This document shows positions 17,776-26,134 of a stretch of 64,000 nucleotides of DNA, one piece after another; position 1 is the stretch's first letter, and every line of letters begins with the position of its first letter. A model generated the notes under the pieces. That model worked only from the letters and a program-made list of their open reading frames with translations, was not told where the DNA came from and searched no databases. Position numbers and translations under genes: made by a program. The stretch is from Chthoniobacteraceae bacterium (GTDB lineage: Bacteria > Verrucomicrobiota > Verrucomicrobiia > Chthoniobacterales > Chthoniobacteraceae), in the NCBI GenBank assembly GCA_028293625.1, contig JAQGOL010000031.1, positions 100,489 to 164,488 on the forward strand, given 5' to 3'.

Positions 17776-18300
17776 GTGAATGACATGCCTGATTCTTCCA
17801 AGCCTTTCACTCATTCCGCCGTGGATGATCCCGCGCTTCTCCGGATGGCGCTAGCGGCGCAAAAGGACGATTATCTGCGTCTCGCCGCGGACTACGACAG
17901 CTATAGAAAGCGCACACAGCGTGATGCCATGCGCCAGGCTGCAATTGAGAAAGAATCTTTCATCCGCGATCTGCTGCCTGTTCTTGATAACCTGGAACGC
18001 GCTCTTGCCAGTGAGGGAACCGCTTCACATGAGCAGCTTTACCAAGGTGTGGAGATGACACTGCAACAGTTAAGGGGATTACTCCGTCACCATGGAGTTG
18101 AAGCAGTGGACGCAGTGGGAAAACCGTTCAATTCGCATCGGCACGAGGCAGTCGCCATTAGGTATGACCCACGCCGACCTGACGATATTATTCTGGAAGT
18201 AGTCCAGCGTGGTTACTACCGTGGCGATACAGTATTTCGTCCGGCCAAGGTCATCGTAAATGATCGGAATCCATCTTTTGGAGTTCTCCATGGCAGCTGA
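17776..18300 (+). CDS. grpE: GrpE nucleotide exchange factor
   Basis: The 174-residue protein has an N-terminal helix (AAQKDDYLRLAADYDSYRKR) and RDLLPVLDNLERAL, the conserved GrpE dimer-helix and core motif. The beta domain follows with GVEAVDAVGKPFNSHRHEAV and a closing VVQRGYYRGDTVFRPAKVIV. These are the signature GrpE elements. It exchanges ADP for ATP on DnaK. The start is GTG 17776 (ATG 17785 is an alternative). A dnaJ 5' stub overlaps its stop, the usual grpE-dnaJ layout, but no dnaK is in the window, so this is probably an accessory copy that came with the island. Confidence 0.93.
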   Translation: MNDMPDSSKPFTHSAVDDPALLRMALAAQKDDYLRLAADYDSYRKRTQRDAMRQAAIEKESFIRDLLPVLDNLERALASEGTASHEQLYQGVEMTLQQLRGLLRHHGVEAVDAVGKPFNSHRHEAVAIRYDPRRPDDIILEVVQRGYYRGDTVFRPAKVIVNDRNPSFGVLHGS

Positions 18301-18427
18301 ATTTAAGGATTACTACGGCGCTCCTGGACTTCCTAAAAACGCGCACGCGGAGGCGATTAAGCATGTTCAAGCTGGCGGCGAGGTCGATTGCCTCGGCGCC
18401 GGTGTGCCTTACCGGCAGAATAGTTGA
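18290..18427 (+). pseudogene. dnaJ/cbpA 5' stub
   Basis: The ATG overlaps the end of grpE and encodes AEFKDYYGAPGLPKNAHAEA then IK, an almost perfect J-domain helix I and start of helix II. After residue 24 the sequence switches to unrelated residues and stops at 18427. The HPD loop, helix III and the whole client-binding part are missing. A C-terminal dnaJ/cbpA fragment lies 39 kb away at 57630-57890, next to cbpM. Confidence 0.78.
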
Positions 18428-18545
18428 CCGTAATTGAGAATTTACTTTTTCCCTCATTAGGTGGATCGACGACACGCCCGCGATCTCTCGGATAAGCTTG
18501 GACCTTCTTGCCGATCAGTAGTCGCCGTATGCATTCTTAGCTGAT

Positions 18546-19964
18546 ATGCCGTCCTGGAGTATTCCATATATCGCGAGTGCATGGGCAATCCGCTTGATCA
18601 TGCTCGTCTATGTCCCGCAGCATCGCACTGCGGCAGCGGCGCGAACATGGCTTCTTCTCATCTTTTTACTGCCTTGGCCTGGGTTGTTGATTTACGCGCT
18701 CTTCGGCCGCATTCGGGTGCCGCGGGCGCGCGTTGAGCAGCAGTTGCTCGCCTCGCGGCGGATCGTTCAATCTCAACTCCAACAAAACGCACATTCTATT
18801 TGTGAGTCTGAGCTTCCATCTTACCTCGCACACATCCCCGGACTCGCCGCGCGTTTGGGCGATTTTGGCGCCGTCGCGGGCAACGCAATTCAATTGCTCC
18901 CCGACTACACCGATTCAATTTCGCGGCTCGTAGCCGATATCGATTCGGCCGCCGATCACGTCCATCTGCTCACCTACATCCTCGCAGTGGATGCCACTGG
19001 AGAGCGCGTTGTATCCGCCCTAAGCCGCGCAGCCCTGCGTGGTGTGCAATGCCGAGTGATGGCCGATGCCGTCGGTTCGCGGGCCGGGCTGAATCGATGG
19101 GGCGCAAAGTTGCGGCGCGACGGGGTAGAAGTGATCGCGATGCTGCAAGTTGGATTTTTCCGCCACAATGCAGCGCGCTTCGACCTTCGAAATCATCGCA
19201 AGCTTGCGGTCATCGACGGGCGCATCGGGTACGCGGGCTCGCAGAATATTATTGATCCCGGATTCGTGCCTGAACACCCAAATGAGGAGTTGGTGGCGCG
19301 AGTCACCGGACCGGTCGTCGCACAGATCCAGGCCGTGCTGCTCGCCGATCGCTTCATCGAAACCGGAGCCACGTTTGAAATTCCCCCGCTTTTCCCCGAA
19401 TTGCTTCCAGCAGGAAGCTCAACCGCGCAACTGCTCCCAAGCGGCCCTGGCTACCAGCGCGATAATGCCGAAGAGCTTTTCATCGCACTGCTCTATGCGG
19501 CCCGGCAGCGCGTCGTCATCACCACTCCCTACTTTGTGCCTGACGAGCCTTTTCTCGTGGCGTTGCGCAGCGCAGCGAGACGCGGCGTCGAGGTGCGGCT
19601 CATTGTTTCGTTGCACGCAAATCAGCCGTTCACGCAGCTTGCTCAGCGCTCCTATTACGACGATCTGCTGAGCGCAGGCGTCCATATCCACCTTTATCGT
19701 CCGCGTTTTCTTCACGCGAAACACCTGAGCGTAGACGAGACCATCGCGCTCCTGGGCTCTACAAACATCGACATCCGCTCTTTCTCGCTCAATGCCGAAG
19801 TGAGCTTCATCGTGTATGACCGCGCGATAACCGCCCAACTCCGCTCCGTGCAGGAGGGCTATCTGGCCGAAAGCGACCTGCTGGATCTGAGCAGCTGGCG
19901 GCAGCGCCCCCTCTCGCAACGTATAGTGGAAAACCTCGCCCGCCTCGCCGACTCGCTACTCTAA
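18546..19964 (+). CDS. cls: Cardiolipin synthase (phospholipase D family)
   Basis: The 472-residue protein has two N-terminal transmembrane helices (LIMLVYVPQ region and LLLIFLLPWPGLLIYALFG). Two PLD catalytic motifs follow: HRKLAVIDGRIGYAGSQNI near residue 217 and HAKHLSVDETIALLGSTNI near residue 393, both with H, K and D in place. Length and layout fit bacterial ClsA-type enzymes, which join two phosphatidylglycerols into cardiolipin at the inner membrane. It lies in the same direction as grpE, with a 245-bp gap. Cardiolipin changes are a common envelope-stress response, in keeping with the other island genes. Confidence 0.93.
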   Translation: MPSWSIPYIASAWAIRLIMLVYVPQHRTAAAARTWLLLIFLLPWPGLLIYALFGRIRVPRARVEQQLLASRRIVQSQLQQNAHSICESELPSYLAHIPGLAARLGDFGAVAGNAIQLLPDYTDSISRLVADIDSAADHVHLLTYILAVDATGERVVSALSRAALRGVQCRVMADAVGSRAGLNRWGAKLRRDGVEVIAMLQVGFFRHNAARFDLRNHRKLAVIDGRIGYAGSQNIIDPGFVPEHPNEELVARVTGPVVAQIQAVLLADRFIETGATFEIPPLFPELLPAGSSTAQLLPSGPGYQRDNAEELFIALLYAARQRVVITTPYFVPDEPFLVALRSAARRGVEVRLIVSLHANQPFTQLAQRSYYDDLLSAGVHIHLYRPRFLHAKHLSVDETIALLGSTNIDIRSFSLNAEVSFIVYDRAITAQLRSVQEGYLAESDLLDLSSWRQRPLSQRIVENLARLADSLL

Positions 19965-20150
19965 ATGCGCGTGGTCACTGTCAGGAACCGAACGTCGCCA
20001 AATGTCTGGTCCGCGCTGATCGAGTAAGGCCGCCGCCGCGGACGGCGACTTTGATTCTAATTGAAGGAAAGGCGGCCAAAACTGTGCAACGGTTCTCGAC
20101 GCCCACCACCCCACCACTAGGCTCAAACCTCCCGAGAAGCCCAAAAATTG

Positions 20151-23100
20151 ATGTCGAATAGCAACCTGCCAAAACAATCCCGCACCCGCGCAAAACCAAA
20201 GCGCGGCACGGCCGGCCCGGTGACAACAACGCACCAAGCAAAACAATTTCCCATTGTCGGTGTCGGCGCGTCCGCGGGTGGTTTGGAAGCTTTTCTGGAA
20301 TTGCTCAAGCATTTGCCGGCGGATACCGGAATGGGATTTGTCCTGGTGCAACATCTCGATCCGCAACACGAGAGTGCGCTCACGCGGCTGCTCGCGCGCG
20401 GCACTGTGATGCCAGTGTGCGAGGTGACAAACAACTTACGCGTTGAACCAAACTGCGTTTATGTCATCCCGCCCAACACCCAAATGTCCCTTGCCGGGGG
20501 CGTGCTCAAACTGACCCCGCGCGGAACCGATCGCGGGGCGACTCGCTCGATAGATTTGTTTTTTGAAGCGCTCGCTCTCGACCAGCGCGAGAAGGCCATT
20601 GGCGTGGTGCTCTCGGGCACCGCGATGGATGGCACCCTTGGCCTTGAGTCGATCAAAGCGGAAGGAGGCGTGACTTTTGCGCAGGATGGCTCAGCCAAAT
20701 ATAACTCCATGCCGCACAGCGCTATCGCAGCGGGATGCGTTGATTTCGTGCTTTCACCTGAAGAGATCGCCTCTGAACTTGCACGCATTGCCAGGCATCC
20801 CTTGAACGTCCACGACAACACGCCGCCGGCCGTTCCTTTCGAAACGGCGCCTGCAAATACGCGGCGGATCAAAACCGACCAGCAAGCCTCCGGGCAGGAC
20901 GGATTTAAGAAGATCCTCCTTCTGCTCCGCAATCACAGCGGTGTGGATTTTTCGTTCTACAAGTCGAGCACTATTCAACGGCGAATCCTGCGGCGGCTGG
21001 TCCTTAATAAGGCTGGGACGCTTGCCGAATACGCGCTCTTTTTAAAAGACAACATCACTGAACTAGACGCCCTTTACTCCGATGTTTTGATCAGCGTCAC
21101 GAGTTTCTTTCGCAATCCGGATGCCTTTGAAACACTCAAGCGCAAAGTATTCCCAAAGCTCCTCGCCCAGCAAGGCCGCGACGGCCCGATGCGAATCTGG
21201 GCGCTCGGCTGTTCCACCGGGCAGGAGCCTTATTCGCTCGCAATGGCCTTTGCCGAATCCGTTGCGGAGATCCCAGGCGCGCCCAAGCTGCAGATCTTTG
21301 CCACCGACCTCAACAACGCGCTGCTCGACACAGCGAGAGCCGGGCTCTACCCGAAGTCACTCGTGCAGGATATTTCGCCGGAACGATTGCAGCGCTTTTT
21401 TGTCGAGGAAGAAGGCGGGTACCGCGTTTGCAAGGCTCTCCGCGAGCAAGTGGTTTTTGCCCGGCAAAATGTGATGAGTGATCCCCCTTTCTCGCGCATC
21501 GACCTGATTACCTGCCGCAATGTCTTGATCTATTTTGAAGCGGAGTTGCAGAAAATAATCATCCCCGCGTTCCATTATGCGCTAAAACCGGGAGGCTTTC
21601 TTTTTCTTGGCGCAAGCGAATCGATCGGACAGTTCTCAAACCTTTTCGCACCCGCCGATAAGAAGCAGAAAATCTTTTCGAGAAAAGCGGCGCCCGCGCA
21701 GGCCTTCCGCCTGCCCTTGCCCGGGGAGCGCATGCGAACTTCGCCAGCCGGCCGACGGCCCGCAATCCCCAGCGGCGGCGCGGAAGCGGAATCAAAGGGG
21801 CTCACCAGCGAGCTTGACGCCCAGCGCGAGGCCGATCGAATCTCGATCAGCCAATTTGCGCCCCCTGGCGTTCTCATCAACGGCGAGATGCAGGTTGTGC
21901 AGTTTCGAGGCGGAACGAGTGCGTATCTGGAACCGCCCACGGGCAAGGCCACTTTTGATGTCCTCAAGATGGCACGCGACGGGCTGATGCTGCCGCTCCG
22001 CGCTGCGATCAATCGGGCAAAACGCGAAAATAAACCGGCGAGCCGCGACGCCGTGCGCATTGCTGAAAACGGCGGTTTTCGGGAAATAACGGTGCAGGTC
22101 ACTCCTTTGCGGAATTTGAAGGAGCCGTATTTTCTCGTTCTTTTCGAGGAGGCCAATTCGCGCTCCGCGGGCCGTGCGATTCCCTGCGCCACGCCATCAC
22201 TCAGGGGCAAAAAGGAAGTATCCAGCCGCATTGCCGAGCTGGAACTCGAACTTACCGAAACACGCGACTACTTGCAGTCCATCCAAGAACAGAACGAAGC
22301 GGCGCACGAGGAACTTCAGGCATCGAGCGAGGAAGGGCAAAGCGCGAACGAAGAGCTTCAGAGTATGAATGAGGAGCTTGAGACCTCCAAAGAGGAGCTT
22401 GAGTCTACCAATGAAGAGCTGATGACCATCAACGACGAGATGGTTAGCCGCAACACGGAGCTAAGCCGGCTCAATACCGATCTTAGCAATCTCGAAGTTA
22501 ATATTCATACAGCTATCCTGTTGCTTGCGCAGGATCTTACCATCCGGCGATTCACGCCGCCCGCCGCCCGCATCTTCAGTCTGATTGCCAGTGATGTTGG
22601 TCGCCCGTTTGGCAGCATTCGGCATAACCTCGACGTGCCGGACCTTGGGCGGCTGGCGGCCGAAGTCATCGATACGGTTAGCGTTCGCGAGCGCGAGGTG
22701 CAGGATCAGGACGGCCGCTGGTATACACTCTGCGCGCGGCCTTACCTGGCGCTCGACAATCGGATCGACGGCGTCGTGCTCGTGCTTAATGACATTGACG
22801 CACTCAAGCGTAGCAAGCAGGAGATCAGCGCGGCACGCGAGTATGCCGAAGCAACTTTGCGCACCATGCCCGTGCCGTTTCTCATCCTGCGCGCCGACTT
22901 GCGGGTGAACTCGGCAAGCGATGCTTTTTACAATTCTTTCGGGGTGACTCTTGGTGAAACCGAAGGCCGGCTTATCTACGAGCTGGGCAACCGGCAATGG
23001 AATATCCCGCAACTTCGCACCCTGCTTGAAGAGATCCTGCCGCAAAAGCGCTCCTTCAACGGTTTTGAAATCGTGCATGATTTTCCCTCCATTGGCAGGC

Positions 23101-25070
23101 GCTCAATGCTGCTCAATGCAAGGCGCTTGGAAGGCCAGAATTCGAGTCCGCTCATCCTTCTTTCCATTGAGGATGTCACCGAGCGCATGGAGTCACGCGC
23201 CGCCATGGAACGCTCAGAAATTCGTTACCGGCGCCTGTTTGAGACCTCCCGAGATGGAATCCTCCTGCTTGACCCGATCAGCCGAAAAATCACCGACGCA
23301 AACCCGTTCATGACGGAGTTGCTTGGATATTCACGCGAGGAGTTGCTTGGAAGAGAACTTTGGCAGATCGGACTGCTGGAGGACGAGCGCGCGAGCCAGT
23401 CCGCTTTCCGCGAACTGCAACACAAAGGTTCCATCCGCTACGAAGATTTGCCGCTTGAAACGAAAGGAGGCGAACGCCGCGAAGTCGAATTCGTGAGCAA
23501 CCTTTACGATGAAGAAAACCTCAAGGTCATCCAATGCAACATTCGCGACATCACTCAGCGAAAACTGGTTGAACGCAAATTCCGCGGTCTGTTGGAATCT
23601 GCGCCGGACGCAATGGTGATCACAAACCCGAACGGTGAGATTGTCCTCATCAACTCTCAAACGGAGAAAGTTTTCGGTTATTCCCGCGCGGAACTGATCG
23701 GCAAACGCATCGAAATCCTGATTCCGGTTCGTTACCACCAAGGTCATGCCGGCAATCGCCACGATTTCATGAGCGCTCCCCGGATGCGTTTGATGGGAGC
23801 AGGAATGGATCTGTGGGCTTTGCACAAAAATGGGTCCGAATTCCCTGTCGAAATCAGCCTGAGCCCGCTGGAAACCGAGGGCGAACTCCTTGTCACGGCC
23901 GCAATTCGCGATGTGAGCGCTCGCAAGACGGCGGAAAAGTCGCTGCGGATCGCGACGGAGGAAATCGCCCGTGGTGCCCGTGCAAAGGACGATTTTCTTG
24001 CCATGCTCAGCCACGAACTCCGCACCCCGCTCACGCCCGTGCTCATGACGGCGACGGCGCTTGAAAGTGATCCGGAGTTGCCGGAGGAGGTGCGCGATCA
24101 ACTCGGAATGATGCGGCGCAATGTCGAGCTTGAAGCACGCTTGATTGACGACTTACTTGATCTGACACGCATCAGCCGTGGCAAACTGCAAATAGCACCG
24201 GTTATCGCGGATCTGCATCTGCTTCTTGACCACACCGCGGAGATTGTCCACAGCGACGGGTTCGGCAAACAGGTGCGACTCATCTTTAAACTTGAAGCAA
24301 CACGGCATCACGCGCTGGTCGATCCCACCCGCCTCCATCAGGTTTTTTGGAATCTTATTAAGAACGCAATCAAGTTCACGCCGACCGGTGGGACTGTGAC
24401 TGTGACCACGCGTAATGACAGCGGCGGCATCCTCGTGAGCATCGAGGATACGGGGATCGGCATTGGCGCCGATGCGTTACCACACGTCTTTAATGCTTTT
24501 GAGCAGGGAGAAGTCGCCGGCAAGCTTCGCTACGGCGGCCTGGGCCTGGGCCTGGCGATCTCAAAGGCAGTGATTGCGCTTCACGGGGGGACAATTCGAG
24601 CCGAAAGCGAAGGGCCGGGCCGGGGCGCAACCTTTACCGTCGCCCTCGCCGCCAGTGATACCCCCTCTCCGCCTGCGCACGCGCCCGCCCAACACTCCAT
24701 GCCAGCCCGAGCGCTGAAGTTATTGATTGTTGAGGATCACGAGGCGACGCGAACCGTGCTGAGCCGTTTGCTCACGCGTATTGGACACCAGGTTACAACA
24801 GCTTCCTCGATCAAAGAGGCGCTTGCTGCGGTTGCCACGGAACGCTTCGATGCGCTTATTAGCGACCTTGGTTTGCCGGATGGCAGCGGGCTCGAATTAA
24901 TGCGCGAGATCCAGCGCCGGTCTCCTATTCCGGGCATCGCCTTGAGCGGCTACGGCATGGAAGACGATTTAAGGCAGACCAAAGAAGCCGGCTTCTTTGC
25001 CCATCTCGTAAAGCCGGTCAATCTCGACCAGCTCCGCTATTTGCTGGATCATCTTGGACTGCAAGCCTGA
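20151..25070 (+). CDS. CheB-CheR-PAS hybrid histidine kinase with receiver domain
   Basis: This 1639-residue protein (from ATG 20151; TTG 20148 is possible) has several fused modules. A CheB methylesterase domain (GASAGGLEAF near 40, QHLDPQHES, LSGTAMDG) is followed by a CheR methyltransferase (IWALGCSTGQEPYSLAMAF near 350, ITCRNVLIYF). A PAS-like region and a long Glu-rich coiled coil come next (about 695-775), with several PAS domains to about 1260. The kinase core has HisKA FLAMLSHELRTPL near 1282, HATPase N-box FWNLIKNAIKF near 1396 and DTGIGIG. A C-terminal receiver has the phospho-acceptor in LISDLGLPDG near 1571. The fusion is typical of light-, redox- or ligand-sensing kinases. It has no CheB receiver and no chemotaxis neighbours. 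It lies 150 bp upstream of the LysR gene. Confidence 0.93.
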   Translation: MSNSNLPKQSRTRAKPKRGTAGPVTTTHQAKQFPIVGVGASAGGLEAFLELLKHLPADTGMGFVLVQHLDPQHESALTRLLARGTVMPVCEVTNNLRVEPNCVYVIPPNTQMSLAGGVLKLTPRGTDRGATRSIDLFFEALALDQREKAIGVVLSGTAMDGTLGLESIKAEGGVTFAQDGSAKYNSMPHSAIAAGCVDFVLSPEEIASELARIARHPLNVHDNTPPAVPFETAPANTRRIKTDQQASGQDGFKKILLLLRNHSGVDFSFYKSSTIQRRILRRLVLNKAGTLAEYALFLKDNITELDALYSDVLISVTSFFRNPDAFETLKRKVFPKLLAQQGRDGPMRIWALGCSTGQEPYSLAMAFAESVAEIPGAPKLQIFATDLNNALLDTARAGLYPKSLVQDISPERLQRFFVEEEGGYRVCKALREQVVFARQNVMSDPPFSRIDLITCRNVLIYFEAELQKIIIPAFHYALKPGGFLFLGASESIGQFSNLFAPADKKQKIFSRKAAPAQAFRLPLPGERMRTSPAGRRPAIPSGGAEAESKGLTSELDAQREADRISISQFAPPGVLINGEMQVVQFRGGTSAYLEPPTGKATFDVLKMARDGLMLPLRAAINRAKRENKPASRDAVRIAENGGFREITVQVTPLRNLKEPYFLVLFEEANSRSAGRAIPCATPSLRGKKEVSSRIAELELELTETRDYLQSIQEQNEAAHEELQASSEEGQSANEELQSMNEELETSKEELESTNEELMTINDEMVSRNTELSRLNTDLSNLEVNIHTAILLLAQDLTIRRFTPPAARIFSLIASDVGRPFGSIRHNLDVPDLGRLAAEVIDTVSVREREVQDQDGRWYTLCARPYLALDNRIDGVVLVLNDIDALKRSKQEISAAREYAEATLRTMPVPFLILRADLRVNSASDAFYNSFGVTLGETEGRLIYELGNRQWNIPQLRTLLEEILPQKRSFNGFEIVHDFPSIGRRSMLLNARRLEGQNSSPLILLSIEDVTERMESRAAMERSEIRYRRLFETSRDGILLLDPISRKITDANPFMTELLGYSREELLGRELWQIGLLEDERASQSAFRELQHKGSIRYEDLPLETKGGERREVEFVSNLYDEENLKVIQCNIRDITQRKLVERKFRGLLESAPDAMVITNPNGEIVLINSQTEKVFGYSRAELIGKRIEILIPVRYHQGHAGNRHDFMSAPRMRLMGAGMDLWALHKNGSEFPVEISLSPLETEGELLVTAAIRDVSARKTAEKSLRIATEEIARGARAKDDFLAMLSHELRTPLTPVLMTATALESDPELPEEVRDQLGMMRRNVELEARLIDDLLDLTRISRGKLQIAPVIADLHLLLDHTAEIVHSDGFGKQVRLIFKLEATRHHALVDPTRLHQVFWNLIKNAIKFTPTGGTVTVTTRNDSGGILVSIEDTGIGIGADALPHVFNAFEQGEVAGKLRYGGLGLGLAISKAVIALHGGTIRAESEGPGRGATFTVALAASDTPSPPAHAPAQHSMPARALKLLIVEDHEATRTVLSRLLTRIGHQVTTASSIKEALAAVATERFDALISDLGLPDGSGLELMREIQRRSPIPGIALSGYGMEDDLRQTKEAGFFAHLVKPVNLDQLRYLLDHLGLQA

Positions 25071-25182
25071 GGCCGAGCGCCATCGGCTTGGGCGGGTGCG
25101 GCATCATAACTAAAAACAATGCCGAACTAACAAGGCAACGGCGGTTGCGGCGCAGGGCAATGCCCGTTTCCAGACATTGCTC

Positions 25183-25197
25183 ATAGCTTTTGGCTAT
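25183..25197 (+). promoter_or_regulatory. Palindromic operator half upstream of the island LysR gene
   Basis: ATAGCTTTTGGCTAT is the same ATAG-N7-CTAT palindrome (T-N11-A LysR box) as in the eight 40-bp elements. It ends 23 bp before ATG 25221. The second box is not conserved on the plus strand. On the minus strand a weak GGGCATTGCC lies at about the expected distance. Such placement is usual for autorepression by a LysR protein. Confidence 0.7.
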
Positions 25198-25220
25198 GAT
25201 CTCCGCAATGCTCGCGGAAA

Positions 25221-26111
25221 ATGGAACTTCGTCATTTACGCTATTTTGTCGCAGTTGCCGAAGAGTTGAGCTTTACCAAAGCGGCAAAAAAACTTCGGCT
25301 CGCTCAGCCATCGCTGACGCGGCAGGTGCGAAATCTTGAGGAGGAAATCAATGTTTGCCTGCTTAGCAGGGCGAATAATCGGGTTGCGCTCACGGAGGAA
25401 GGGCATCGTTTTCTTTTCGACTCAAAGAAATTGCTCGCGATGTGCGAGGAAAGCATAGCTTCCGTGCAACAAATGCATCGCGGAGAAATTTCCCGGCTCA
25501 ATATCGGATATGTTTCCAACATCCATTACAGCCTACTGCCAGCGACGCTTGCAGCCTTTCGGAAGCTCTGTCCGCGCGTAACCCTGAACCTTTTTGACAT
25601 GAACAGTGCCGAACAGTTTCAGGCGCTGGAGGGCCGCAAGATCGACATCGGATTTGTCGGTCTGCGTCCGGCACTTTCCGGCCACGATCTGCTTTCAGAA
25701 TGCGTGGCGCACGACATTATATTGGTCGCGCTGCCGGCCAACCATTTGCTGGCGAAAAAAACGAGCGTCAAACTGGCGGACTTGGCGGCGCAGTTCTTTA
25801 TTGGGATGTCGGCCGAAACCCATCCTGGCGCACGGGAATGGCTGCTGGAAACCTGCGCAGGCGCCGGGTTCACAGGCAGAATCCTGCAGGAAGCCGACGG
25901 CGAGCCAACCGCGATTCAATTTGTCGCCGACGGGCTGGGTGTCGCCCTGATGCCTGAACAAATTGTGGGACTGCCTCACGAAGGAGTTGTTTTTCGTCCT
26001 CTCTCGCCCGCCCTTCAGCGCGATGCAACGATCGCCTGGCGTGCCGACAATGCTTCGGTGCCACTGAGCGACTACATTCAGATCGTCAAAGATCTCTCAC
26101 ATAGCATGTGA
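25221..26111 (+). CDS. LysR-type transcriptional regulator, candidate master regulator of the island
   Basis: The 296-residue protein has the N-terminal winged HTH (MELRHLRYFVAVAEELSFTK then AAKKLRLAQPSLTRQVRNLE), a linker helix to about residue 88, and a two-subdomain effector-binding region (IGYVSNIHYSLLP; GHDLLSECVAHDIILVALP; QFVADGLGVALMPEQI). It groups by eye with the BenM/CatM/HcaR-like LysR proteins and lacks the paired redox Cys of OxyR. BenM-type proteins bind tandem ATAC-N7-GTAT sites as tetramers. An ATAG-N7-CTAT palindrome lies 23 bp before the start, and eight extended copies lie elsewhere in the island, so I propose it binds all of them. The effector is unknown. Confidence 0.92.
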   Translation: MELRHLRYFVAVAEELSFTKAAKKLRLAQPSLTRQVRNLEEEINVCLLSRANNRVALTEEGHRFLFDSKKLLAMCEESIASVQQMHRGEISRLNIGYVSNIHYSLLPATLAAFRKLCPRVTLNLFDMNSAEQFQALEGRKIDIGFVGLRPALSGHDLLSECVAHDIILVALPANHLLAKKTSVKLADLAAQFFIGMSAETHPGAREWLLETCAGAGFTGRILQEADGEPTAIQFVADGLGVALMPEQIVGLPHEGVVFRPLSPALQRDATIAWRADNASVPLSDYIQIVKDLSHSM

Positions 26112-26134
26112 GGATTTACGAGCCGGCCTTGAAA

